A DNA stretch of 10,382 nt from Clostridiales bacterium (GCA_019420405.1 JAHZHF010000090.1:1-10382); one strand, 5' to 3'. Positions 1 through 6,646 are shown, numbered from the stretch's first letter. The notes: generated by a model from the letters alone, not told the origin. Numbers and translations: made by a program.

Positions 1-101
1 GTCCTTGCATTTAATCCGCATCCGGTACTTTGTAGTTTCCCTTATCCCCTGGAGCGAAGCTCGGAGCCGTCCTCCATCCCCGCAGAATACGTCTTGAGAA
101 T

Positions 102-153
102 CTCCCCTGTTTTCGGACGTTTTTCATCCGTAAGTTAGTGAACTTTATAGCTG
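102..153 (-). repeat. Left copy of an inverted flanking repeat
   Basis: Read on the minus strand, this 52-base stretch begins CAGCTATAAAGTTCACTAAC and ends ACGTCCGAAAACAGGGGAG. The right edge of the window (10329-10382, plus strand) has the same layout. The first seven bases are identical, 10 of the next 13 match, there is a 15-17 base less similar middle, and 15 of the last 19 match. The two copies point outward from the gene cluster. The unit probably continues left to position 1, where the strand is rich in short self-complementary pieces such as GAGC-GAA-GCTC at 52-62. The function is unknown; it could be an interspersed repeat, the end of a mobile unit or a structured RNA. No transposase is visible. 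Confidence 0.5.
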
Positions 154-169
154 TGGCATGAATTATGCT
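152..169 (+). promoter_or_regulatory. Candidate sigma-54 (-24/-12) promoter upstream of the aldo/keto reductase remnant
   Basis: TGTGGCATGAATTATGCT carries GG (155-156) and GC (167-168) exactly 12 bases apart, inside TGGCA and TGCT blocks. This fits the sigma-54 consensus TGGCAC-N5-TTGC with a mismatch at the base before TGC. Initiation would fall near 180, giving a leader of about 110 bases before the ATG at 289. It is weaker than the two other -24/-12 sites in the window, and it overlaps the end of the flanking repeat. Confidence 0.4.
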
Positions 170-227
170 GTTTTCTGTTACAGGCAGCACCTGTATGCAC
201 CGGGCAGCGGTGACTGGTGACTGCTCC

Positions 228-257
228 TTGACCTGTTTCGGACAAACCATGTAGAAT
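228..257 (+). promoter_or_regulatory. Possible sigma-70-type promoter
   Basis: TTGACC (228-233) and TAGAAT (252-257) are separated by 18 bases and lie 31 bases upstream of the ATG at 289. This is an alternative to the -24/-12 candidate at 152-169 for transcribing the aldo/keto reductase remnant. The match is moderate and could be chance. Confidence 0.3.
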
Positions 258-288
258 TAATTAAGTAACATTGAAGGAGGCTTGCTAT

Positions 289-1027
289 ATGGAATATACA
301 AAATTAGGAAACATGGATATTGAAATTTCAAAGATATGTGTGGGATGTATGAGTTTCGGGAAAGGCTGTCAAAAATAATATTTCGAGAGACAAAGTTGTG
401 ATCGCTTCCAAGGTGTATTTTAATGAAGGACGGCTCTCGAGGAAAGCGGTCTTAAGGGAGATCAACGGCACATTAAGCCGGCTGGGGACAGATTATCTTG
501 ATCTGTATATCATCCACAGATTTGACTATGACACTCCCATCGAAGAGACGATGGAAGCGCTTCACGACCTGGTGAAAGCAGGGAAAGTCAGAGCGCTGGG
601 TGCATCCGCCATGTACGGATATCAGTTTTACAACATGCAGCTTGCAGCCCGGGACAATAACTGGACGCCCTTATCTGCCATGGAGAATCATTACAACCTG
701 CTGTACCGTGAGGATGAACATGAACTGATTCCGATCTGTAAGCAGATGAATGTCTCCCTGATGCCGTACAGCCCGCTCGCCGCAGGACATCTTGCAAGAC
801 CCAGGTGGCAGTCCGATACGCTTCGTGGGAAGACGGACCGTGTCGCCATGGGGAAATACGACCGTACGGAAGCGCAGTACTTCGATGACGCGGCAGGAGC
901 TCTGGAGATCCGGCTGACAGAAGAGGAAGTCAGTTATCTGGAAGAACTCTATGTTCCTCATCCGATTGCCGGAGCGATTGATAAGAATCCGGAGCAGGGG
1001 GTCGTATTGCTGGATGAGAAGAAGTAA
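289..1027 (+). pseudogene. Aldo/keto reductase pseudogene with two internal deletions
   Basis: The start at 289 follows a good GAAGGAGG site and encodes MEYTKLGNMDIEISKICVGC plus MSFGK, the normal N-terminus of a roughly 320-residue aldo/keto reductase. The frame then stops at TAA 376-378. Homology resumes in another frame just after position 363 (AVKNNISRDKVVIASK) and runs to 1027, with family blocks LGTDYLDLYIIHRFD, AMENHYNLLYRE and MPYSPLAAG. The missing middle (estimated at 50 residues) normally holds the catalytic Asp and Tyr of the NVYSxG region. A second, in-frame gap near 876-882 joins YDRTEAQ directly to YFDDAAGALEIRLTEEE. It removes the LAWxxxKG and IxGATK segments that bind the NADPH phosphate. 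The ORF from 398 alone therefore cannot be an active reductase. The C-terminus (GAIDKNPEQGVVLLDEKK) is intact and the remaining codons are undamaged, which suggests recent decay. The family call is firm; the gap sizes are estimates from memory of the family. Confidence 0.85.
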
Positions 1028-1040
1028 CAGTTGACATTTG

Positions 1041-1057
1041 TTGGCATTGATTTTGCT
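1041..1057 (+). promoter_or_regulatory. Sigma-54 (-24/-12) promoter of the first operon
   Basis: TTGGCATTGATTTTGCT matches the sigma-54 consensus TTGGCACGN4TTGCT at both blocks, with GG (1043-1044) and GC (1055-1056) exactly 12 bases apart. Initiation would be near 1068, about 40 bases before the ATG at 1109, leaving room for the AAGGAGG site at 1094-1100. It lies directly behind the aldo/keto reductase remnant. A TTGACA at 1031 has no well-spaced -10 partner, so the -24/-12 reading is better. Transcription would need an enhancer-binding activator encoded elsewhere. Confidence 0.75.
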
Positions 1058-1108
1058 ATATTTCTCTGTATATAACATTTCACTTTTTATGAAAAGGAGG
1101 AGTTTGCA

Positions 1109-1996
1109 ATGGGAGTACGAAATAAACCGATGGGACGTATTTCAGCGGACGTTATTGACAAAATCTGGAAAGGAAGCGTTGACATGCACATCCATCCGGG
1201 GCCGGATGCGCTGGCGGAGCGGCCGCTTGACAGCGCCCAGATCTCAGTTCTGGCAGATCAGGCGGGAATGGGTGGTATCGTCCTTAAGAGTTTCTCTTAT
1301 CCGACAGGCTCGGACGCCTATATTATCCAGAAAAACGTAGTGGAAAATGTTGCAGTATTCGGAAGCGTTGTCATCGGATATACGACAACCGGAGGGTTAG
1401 AGCACGCAGCAGAAACGATCCGGGTAAACGCGGAGATCGGCGCGAAGGTAGTTTGGTTCCCTGCAATGGACGCGAAATGGTGCAGAGACTATCTGAAACG
1501 TGACGGCGGCATCTGGATTCTGAACGAGGACGGAAGCCTGAAATCAGAGGTGTACGATATCCTCAAAGTAATCAAAGAATACGATATGGTTGTGTGCAGC
1601 GGACACATGTCCTACGAGGAGAGCACGAAGATGTTTGACGCTGCCATCGAACTCGGAATCACAAAAATGGTGGCTACCCACCCGCTGGCCGAGCTCAGCC
1701 GCTTCACGCTCGATCAGATTCAGGAGCTGGCGGACAAGGGCGTCTACATTGAACATGTATATGGCACGCTGATGCCAAGACTGGGGAACATGGATCCCAG
1801 CGATTACGTGGACTGTATTAAGCAGATCGGCGCAGAGAGATCCATCCTCGGAACAGACCTATCCCAGGTATGGGATGTGGATCCGGCGACAGGCATGCGG
1901 CTGTTCATCGCAATGATGATCCAGTTCGGATGCACTCCGGAGGAAGTGGAACTGATGGCGAAGAAGAACCCGGCGAAGCTTCTGGGGCTGGAATAA
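1109..1996 (+). CDS. Amidohydrolase-like metal-dependent hydrolase (DUF6282-type)
   Basis: This 295-residue soluble protein has no signal peptide or membrane segment. It carries a metal-site pattern of the amidohydrolase TIM-barrel superfamily: DMHIHPGPD (His27, His29) after strand 1, SGHMS (His166), THPLAE (His191) and GTDLSQ (Asp250) near the last strand. I see no obvious carbamylated-lysine position, so a mononuclear site is possible. The overall sequence resembles uncharacterised proteins grouped as DUF6282, whose reaction is not known to me; lactone or amide hydrolysis or decarboxylation would fit the fold. The start is set by AAGGAGG at 1094-1100. It is the first gene behind the -24/-12 promoter and is separated from the esterase by 12 bases that carry the next ribosome site. 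An upstream ATG at 1089 lies in another frame. The superfamily call is secure, the exact family fairly so, the substrate unknown. Confidence 0.75.
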   Translation: MGVRNKPMGRISADVIDKIWKGSVDMHIHPGPDALAERPLDSAQISVLADQAGMGGIVLKSFSYPTGSDAYIIQKNVVENVAVFGSVVIGYTTTGGLEHAAETIRVNAEIGAKVVWFPAMDAKWCRDYLKRDGGIWILNEDGSLKSEVYDILKVIKEYDMVVCSGHMSYEESTKMFDAAIELGITKMVATHPLAELSRFTLDQIQELADKGVYIEHVYGTLMPRLGNMDPSDYVDCIKQIGAERSILGTDLSQVWDVDPATGMRLFIAMMIQFGCTPEEVELMAKKNPAKLLGLE

Positions 1997-2008
1997 GGAG
2001 GAAAACAT

Positions 2009-2845
2009 ATGGCATTTATAAGAGCGGAATTCATGTCACAGTCTCTAAAGAGAATCGTACCAATCACAGTGGTGATACCGAGTGACACGACCAATTTCTC
2101 CGGAACAGGGACGAACCCGGCGAAGCCGCCGTATAAGACACTGTATCTGCTTCACGGAATCTACGGTTCAGATATGGATATGATTGCGAATACGAACGTT
2201 ATGCGTCTGGCAAGAGAGCGCCAGCTTGCGGTGGTCATGCCTGCCGGTGAGAATCATTTTTATGTGGATGACAGAAACGGCATGAAGTACGGCGAGTTCA
2301 TCGGGAAAGAGCTTGTAGAAGTAACGCGCCGCATGTTCCCTCTCTCAGATAAACGGGAGGATACGTTCATTGCCGGCATGTCAATGGGCGGATACGGCGC
2401 GATCATGAACGGGATTAAAAACTACAATACATTCAGCCGCGTTGCCAGCATGTCTACGGCAATCATTACAAAAGAGACGCTGGCTCCGGGAATGCCGAAC
2501 CCTACGCCGATGTGCGACCCGGAGTTCCAGCAGGCGATCTGGGATTATGACACACTGGACACAAATGAGAAAAATCCGTATGTCCTGCTGAAAAACTACG
2601 CAGAGCACAAGGATGAGTTCCCGGAGATCATGATCACCTGCGGAACGTCTGACCCGCTGTTCCAGAATAACCAGAAATTATCAGACTACATGAACGAGCT
2701 CGGGATTAAACATGAATTTATCCCGGCTGAGGGCGGACATAATTTCGATTTCTGGAGAGACGCGATTACGAAAATTCTCGACTGGCTGCCGCATGGGGAT
2801 ATTATCCCGATCATGGACAGCGGAGGTGTGTTTGGAGTGAAATAA
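2009..2845 (+). CDS. Alpha/beta-hydrolase esterase (putative esterase family, tributyrin-esterase-like)
   Basis: This 278-residue cytoplasmic serine esterase has a complete catalytic triad. The nucleophile is Ser125 in GMSMGGYGA (GxSxG), with Asp215 in TCGTSDPLF and His244 in EGGHNFDFW. The oxyanion-hole motif LLHGIYGS lies at residues 47-54. This arrangement is that of the esterase D / tributyrin esterase family (PF00756-type), which hydrolyses short acyl or aryl esters and, in some members, S-formylglutathione. The start at 2009 is supported by AAGGAGG at 1995-2001, which overlaps the stop of the upstream gene, so the two are co-translated. No secretion signal is present, so the ester must be imported or made inside. 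The last residues (SGGVFGVK) are followed after two bases by the CoA-transferase start. The fold and triad are certain; the natural ester is unknown. Confidence 0.9.
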   Translation: MAFIRAEFMSQSLKRIVPITVVIPSDTTNFSGTGTNPAKPPYKTLYLLHGIYGSDMDMIANTNVMRLARERQLAVVMPAGENHFYVDDRNGMKYGEFIGKELVEVTRRMFPLSDKREDTFIAGMSMGGYGAIMNGIKNYNTFSRVASMSTAIITKETLAPGMPNPTPMCDPEFQQAIWDYDTLDTNEKNPYVLLKNYAEHKDEFPEIMITCGTSDPLFQNNQKLSDYMNELGIKHEFIPAEGGHNFDFWRDAITKILDWLPHGDIIPIMDSGGVFGVK

Positions 2846-2847
2846 GG

Positions 2848-5268
2848 ATGGGAAAACCACTTGACGGAATGAAAATTCTGGAATTAACAGATTCTGCTGC
2901 AGGTTCCATGTGTACACTGTTTTTAAGCGACTATGGAGCCAAGGTGATCAAAATAGAGAATCCATCCGCGCTTGTGTCAGAAATGTCAGAGGAAGAAAAA
3001 TGTGCCCGCGCCACATATGACCGTGGAAAAGCATCTGCTGTTATCGACATGGAAGACGTGCAGGGCAGAGAGCGGTTCTGGAAACTCTGCAAAAACGCGG
3101 ATGCCGTGGTCGAGGATTTCCTTCCCGGCACGATGGAAAGATGGAGGATTACATACGAATCGCTCAAGGCGGTGAATCCATCCATTGTCTACACATCTGT
3201 TACCGGATACGGCCAGGAAGGGCCTTACGCAAAGCGGCAGGCGGCTGACGCCACGATCCAGGCGGAGTCCGGACTTATGAGTATCACCGGGCCCCGCGGA
3301 AAAGATTCTGTTCGATGCGGCGCGGATATCTCTTCCTATATGGCTGCTATGACAGGATGCATCGGTACACTGACCGGGCTGATCAGCGCGCAGAGAACCG
3401 GATGTGGACGCAGGGTTGATGTATCTGCCCTCGACACGTCCATCATGTGTCTGGAGAATCAGCTGGCAGTATATATGAAAAACGGAATTGTGCCAAAGCC
3501 CATGGGAAACAGCTATGACCTGTTTGCTCCGGTTGGAGTGTATAACAGCCGGGATAAAAAGGAGTTCATGCTCTCCGTGGGAACAGACCGTCAGTGGGTT
3601 GTGCTGTGCAAAGCGCTGGAGAAACCGGAGTGGATCGAAGATCCAAGATATATTACGAATATGCGGCGTGTAGAACATCTCGGCCAGCTGGACCCGGAGC
3701 TGCGCCGCGAATTTGAAAAATATGACCGCGAAGAACTGGCACAGAAGTTTGTGTCATCCCACTGTGTCTACGGGAGCATCAATGATTTTCAGGCTGTGGA
3801 GGAACATCCGCAGGTGGCACACCGGGGCATGATCGTCCGCGGAGTGTATCCGGACGGAACCTCATACAGAGTACCGGGGAATCCGATCCGGATGAGCGGG
3901 ATGGAACGGCAGATGGAATATCCGGTCAACCTTCCGGGAGATGAAACGTCTTCTTGTTCTGCGGCATGGTCTGAGAGAGAATCTGACCGGACTGCTGCAG
4001 AGCCGGGAATTCGGGAAACCGGTATTTCAGAATCCGGCATTTCCGATGAGATGCCTCTGGCAGGAATCCGGATTCTGGATTTCTGCCAGTTTTTATCCGG
4101 ACCGCTGTGCACCTTGATGTTAAGCGACTTCGGCGCAGAGGTAATCAAGATTGAGAACCCTCCTCTCGGGGACAACACCCGGTACGGCCCCTATATCGAG
4201 CGGGAAGTCAGCAGCCATTACGCCATGCGGAACAGAGGCAAGAAAAGCATCGTCCTGAACATGAAAAACGAGGAACACAAAAAGCTGTTCTTAAAGATGG
4301 TGAAAACCGCCGACGCTGTTGTTGACAATTACAAACCGGGTACTATGGAAAAGTTCGGCATCACATATGAACTGCTCCGGCAGATCAATCCCGGCATCGT
4401 CTTTACTTCGATTTCCGGTTACGGCCAGGAAGGTCCCTACGCTTCTCACGCCGCTTTCGACCAGCCGGTGCAGGCGGAGTCGGGTGTGATGAGTATCACC
4501 GGAGAAGCAGGGGGCATACCGGTAAAGTGCGGTGCCTCCATCGGAGATGTGACAGGAGGGCTGGCCGCATGCATCGGCACACTAATGGGAATTCTTGACG
4601 CGCGCCAAAACGGCGCCGGAAGAAGGGTTGACGTCTCCATGATGGACTCCCTTGTATTCGGACTTGGGAGCAGGTTCTCCTCTTTCCTGCAGACAGGGGT
4701 CATCCCCGGCCCCGGAGGAAACCGCTCACCTCACGCCGTACCTTCCGGAGCTTACCGCTGCCGGGACGGGGAGAGAATCATGGTTGTTGTAGAAACGGAG
4801 AAACAGTGGATAAACTTCTGCCGCGCATTGAACAGACCGGACTGGAGCCGGAATGAAAAATGGGCTTCTCCTGCTCTTCGCCTGGCAGACGCGGGGAATC
4901 TTGATCAGGAAATCAGCCGTGAATTCGCTGCCCGCTCATCAGAAGAGCTGGAGCTGCGGCTGGCCCAATACCAGTGCATCTTCGGAAAAGTCAATGATTT
5001 TCCCGCGGTGAAAGATCATCCGCAGACAGCGTACCGGCATACCTTTGTTGACGCTAAGTTCCCGAACGGAGTCGTGTTCCGCGTTCCGGGCAATCCGGTC
5101 CGGATCAGCGGAGTAAGTCACCGGACAGAGTACCCTGCTGCTCCGCTCGGATATCACACTTACGAGGTACTGGGCGAAGCTGCAGATCCGGAAGAAATCC
5201 ACAGACTGTTCGATCCGGTTCTGGACGAGGTGAGAAAAGCGGAAAAAAGTATTTATGCGAATTCATAA
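2848..5268 (+). CDS. Tandem (two-domain) class III CoA-transferase, CaiB/BaiF family
   Basis: This 806-residue protein contains two complete family III CoA-transferase/racemase modules, where normal members have one of about 400 residues. Module 1 runs from about residue 2 to 365 and module 2 from about 402 to 800. They are joined by a Ser/Glu/Gly-rich linker containing GIRETGISESGISDE. Both carry GYGQEGPY (120-127 and 524-531) and the catalytic aspartate in RRVDVSxxD (Asp196 and Asp600), exactly 404 residues apart. Module 1 lacks the usual Gly-Pro after strand 1 (AAGSMCT against LSGPLCT) and lacks the C-terminal tail present in module 2. Family enzymes move CoA between carboxylic acids through an aspartyl-CoA anhydride, or racemise 2-methylacyl-CoAs, working as interlocked dimers; a fusion would make a built-in heterodimer. 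The start at 2848 lies two bases after the esterase stop, with GGAG at 2834-2837. DMSP lyase DddD shares the two-module layout, but that does not show the same reaction. Confidence 0.9.
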   Translation: MGKPLDGMKILELTDSAAGSMCTLFLSDYGAKVIKIENPSALVSEMSEEEKCARATYDRGKASAVIDMEDVQGRERFWKLCKNADAVVEDFLPGTMERWRITYESLKAVNPSIVYTSVTGYGQEGPYAKRQAADATIQAESGLMSITGPRGKDSVRCGADISSYMAAMTGCIGTLTGLISAQRTGCGRRVDVSALDTSIMCLENQLAVYMKNGIVPKPMGNSYDLFAPVGVYNSRDKKEFMLSVGTDRQWVVLCKALEKPEWIEDPRYITNMRRVEHLGQLDPELRREFEKYDREELAQKFVSSHCVYGSINDFQAVEEHPQVAHRGMIVRGVYPDGTSYRVPGNPIRMSGMERQMEYPVNLPGDETSSCSAAWSERESDRTAAEPGIRETGISESGISDEMPLAGIRILDFCQFLSGPLCTLMLSDFGAEVIKIENPPLGDNTRYGPYIEREVSSHYAMRNRGKKSIVLNMKNEEHKKLFLKMVKTADAVVDNYKPGTMEKFGITYELLRQINPGIVFTSISGYGQEGPYASHAAFDQPVQAESGVMSITGEAGGIPVKCGASIGDVTGGLAACIGTLMGILDARQNGAGRRVDVSMMDSLVFGLGSRFSSFLQTGVIPGPGGNRSPHAVPSGAYRCRDGERIMVVVETEKQWINFCRALNRPDWSRNEKWASPALRLADAGNLDQEISREFAARSSEELELRLAQYQCIFGKVNDFPAVKDHPQTAYRHTFVDAKFPNGVVFRVPGNPVRISGVSHRTEYPAAPLGYHTYEVLGEAADPEEIHRLFDPVLDEVRKAEKSIYANS

Positions 5269-5298
5269 TAGATGAGAAATAAGAAAGGAGATCATATC

Positions 5299-6087
5299 AT
5301 GGATTTAAATCTGAAAGGTAAAGTAGTAGGAATTACAGGCGGATCGGAAGGAATCGGAAAAGCCACAGCTATGGCGTTCGCCCAGGAGGGATGTAAGGTC
5401 GCGGTCTGCTCACGCTCCGAAGCGAAGCTTGCCGCAGCAAAAGATGAATTTAAAGAAGCCGGATACGATATCTACACTGAAAGCGTAGATGTAGGAAACG
5501 CAGACCAGCTCTACGGGTTCGTTGACCACATCGTTGCGCATTACGGAAAGATCGACATCTGGGTAAACAACGCTGCCATGACGATAGTCAAATCGATCCT
5601 TGAACTGTCACTGGAAGAGTGGGATAAGGTAATGAAGACCAACCTGGATTCCTATTTTATCGGCACACAGGCATCCGCCCGCTACATGAAGGAAAACGGC
5701 GGCGGTATCATCGTAAACATGGGCTCCTTCGGCGGAATCCTTCCGCCGATGTACCGCAGCGCTTACTGTACAAGCAAACGCGCCATCGAGTGGCTGACGA
5801 AATGCTCGGCAGCCGAGCTTGCGCCATTCGGAATCCGTGTCAACGCCTGTGCGCCGGGAACGATTAATACCGCAATGCAGGCAGCGGCAGGACGCACTGC
5901 CGCAGACGTGGAAAAGGTTGCAAGAAACTTCGCGCTGCACAGACCGGGCGAGGCAGATGAAGTGGCGAAGGTAGTGCTCTTCCTGGCGTCCCACATGTCC
6001 TCCTACTGTGCCGGAATCACTGTGGAATGCAGCGGCGGCAAATTTATCTCTCAGGACTGCAACGCAGCATGGGAGCAGAAAAGATAA
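5299..6087 (+). CDS. SDR-family NAD(P)-dependent oxidoreductase
   Basis: This 262-residue classical short-chain dehydrogenase/reductase has the cofactor loop TGGSEGIG (residues 13-20), NNAA (90-93), Ser143 in NMGSFG and the catalytic pair Tyr156/Lys160 in YCTSK. Arg39 at the end of strand 2, with no acidic residue there, suggests NADP(H), which is an inference. The start is the ATG at 5299 because AAAGGAG at 5284-5290 lies at proper distance; an in-frame ATG at 5272 would put that site inside the gene. It follows the CoA-transferase by 30 bases and is the last gene before a strong terminator, so it belongs to the same transcript. It probably oxidises a hydroxyl or reduces a ketone on the pathway intermediate, perhaps as a CoA thioester. 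The family is certain; the substrate cannot be read from the sequence. Confidence 0.92.
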   Translation: MDLNLKGKVVGITGGSEGIGKATAMAFAQEGCKVAVCSRSEAKLAAAKDEFKEAGYDIYTESVDVGNADQLYGFVDHIVAHYGKIDIWVNNAAMTIVKSILELSLEEWDKVMKTNLDSYFIGTQASARYMKENGGGIIVNMGSFGGILPPMYRSAYCTSKRAIEWLTKCSAAELAPFGIRVNACAPGTINTAMQAAAGRTAADVEKVARNFALHRPGEADEVAKVVLFLASHMSSYCAGITVECSGGKFISQDCNAAWEQKR

Positions 6088-6133
6088 CACACCATTTACT
6101 GCCTTTGATTTCTATATAAACCCATAGCCGGAG

Positions 6134-6168
6134 AACCGTACACAGATGCATATTCTGTGTGCGGTTTT
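6134..6168 (+). terminator. Rho-independent terminator of the first operon
   Basis: A 13-bp stem (AACCGTACACAGA, 6134-6146, with TCTGTGTGCGGTT, 6154-6166) contains one T-G wobble, closes a seven-base loop and runs into TTTT (6165-6168). It begins 46 bases after the SDR stop codon and is the only clear stem with a T run in this gap. Confidence 0.85.
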
Positions 6169-6174
6169 CTGCAA

Positions 6175-6274
6175 CACAGTGGTACTGTGAATAGTAACAG
6201 CAGGATGCCAAAGTGTGACAAATGTGGCATTCCACGGGTGACACGATTTTAAAATGACACACTGTGCACTGTGC
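6175..6274 (+). promoter_or_regulatory. Candidate activator (enhancer) binding region
   Basis: CACAGT-GGT-ACTGTG (6175-6189) is a perfect 6-3-6 dyad, and the half-site ACTGTG recurs twice as the direct repeat ACTGTGC (6261-6267 and 6268-6274). Between them lie further GTGTGACA, GTGACAC and TGACACAC elements. The block sits roughly 180-280 bases upstream of the -24/-12 promoter at 6454-6470, which is the range where sigma-54 enhancer-binding proteins usually bind. That it is a binding site is inference from spacing and symmetry. Confidence 0.4.
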
Positions 6275-6453
6275 AAAAATCCGGACACACATAAAATATG
6301 TCACAGAGGAAGCGGAACCAGACTTTTTCATCATTATATTTCCCTCCAGAGTACTGCTCTTCTCCGGCTGTGTTGTCAAAAACTTCCTGAGAATATTTCG
6401 GAAAACAGATAAAAAAAGAAAAAATACACAAAAAATATATCAAAATCGAAGAT

Positions 6454-6470
6454 TTGGAACGCAAGTTGCT
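6454..6470 (+). promoter_or_regulatory. Sigma-54 (-24/-12) promoter of the permease-SDR unit
   Basis: TTGGAACGCAAGTTGCT differs from the consensus TTGGCACGN4TTGCT only at C to A in the first block, and GG (6456-6457) and GC (6468-6469) are exactly 12 bases apart. The flanks are very AT-rich. Initiation would be near 6481, leaving a leader of about 165 bases before the permease ATG at 6647. It is the second strong -24/-12 site in the window. Confidence 0.7.
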
Positions 6471-6480
6471 ATTTATAATA

Positions 6481-6646
6481 CCAAGAAGAAAAATCCAAAA
6501 CCGTCTGACGATAGATTGGAAAGAAAGGAGGCATATAACCGGTCGTTCACACGGGACGGTTCAGGGAACGACTCTGATAAGCAAATGAAGCACTGCTCTC
6601 TTTCATTAATAAGACAGAAAGAAAAGAGACAGAAACAGGAGGGAAT
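6481..6646 (+). other. Long 5' leader with alternative base-pairing segments
   Basis: The presumed untranslated leader of the permease gene contains AACCGTC (6499-6505), perfectly complementary to GACGGTT (6555-6561). The latter lies in the loop of a second stem, GTCGTTC (6542-6548) with GAACGAC (6566-6572). The two pairings could form a pseudoknot or compete. A good AAAGGAGG at 6524-6531 has no ATG, GTG or TTG start at suitable distance. A weaker imperfect stem of AATGAAG with CTTTCATT follows around 6584-6607. The real ribosome site is AGGAGGG just before 6647. I do not recognise a known riboswitch class. Confidence 0.4.

Noticed and set aside
11..250. Minus-strand reading frame of 79 codons
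   Set aside because: It has no convincing ribosome site and a basic, repeat-like composition, and it overlaps the flanking repeat and a promoter candidate. It is better explained as translation of a repeat.
398..1027. A free-standing 209-residue aldo/keto reductase starting at the ATG of 398
   Set aside because: The family N-terminus lies in another frame at 289 and the ATG at 398 has no ribosome site. The product would lack the catalytic and cofactor sites.
1031..1062. Sigma-70 promoter from TTGACA at 1031
   Set aside because: The candidate -10 hexamers are TGCTAT-like at about 17 or TATATT at 20 bases, all poor or badly spaced, while the -24/-12 pattern in the same stretch is near consensus.
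2848..5268. Naming the tandem CoA-transferase DddD (DMSP lyase)
   Set aside because: Only the two-module layout is shared. Module 1 here keeps its catalytic Asp, and no DMSP-related carrier (BCCT) is present.
5272..5298. Extended N-terminus of the first SDR (MRNKKGDHI)
   Set aside because: AAAGGAG lies inside this extension and points to the ATG at 5299, which begins a normal SDR N-terminus.
5608..6090. Long minus-strand frame of 160 codons inside the SDR gene
   Set aside because: It is antisense to a clear SDR with all motifs, with Cys/His-rich composition typical of shadow frames.
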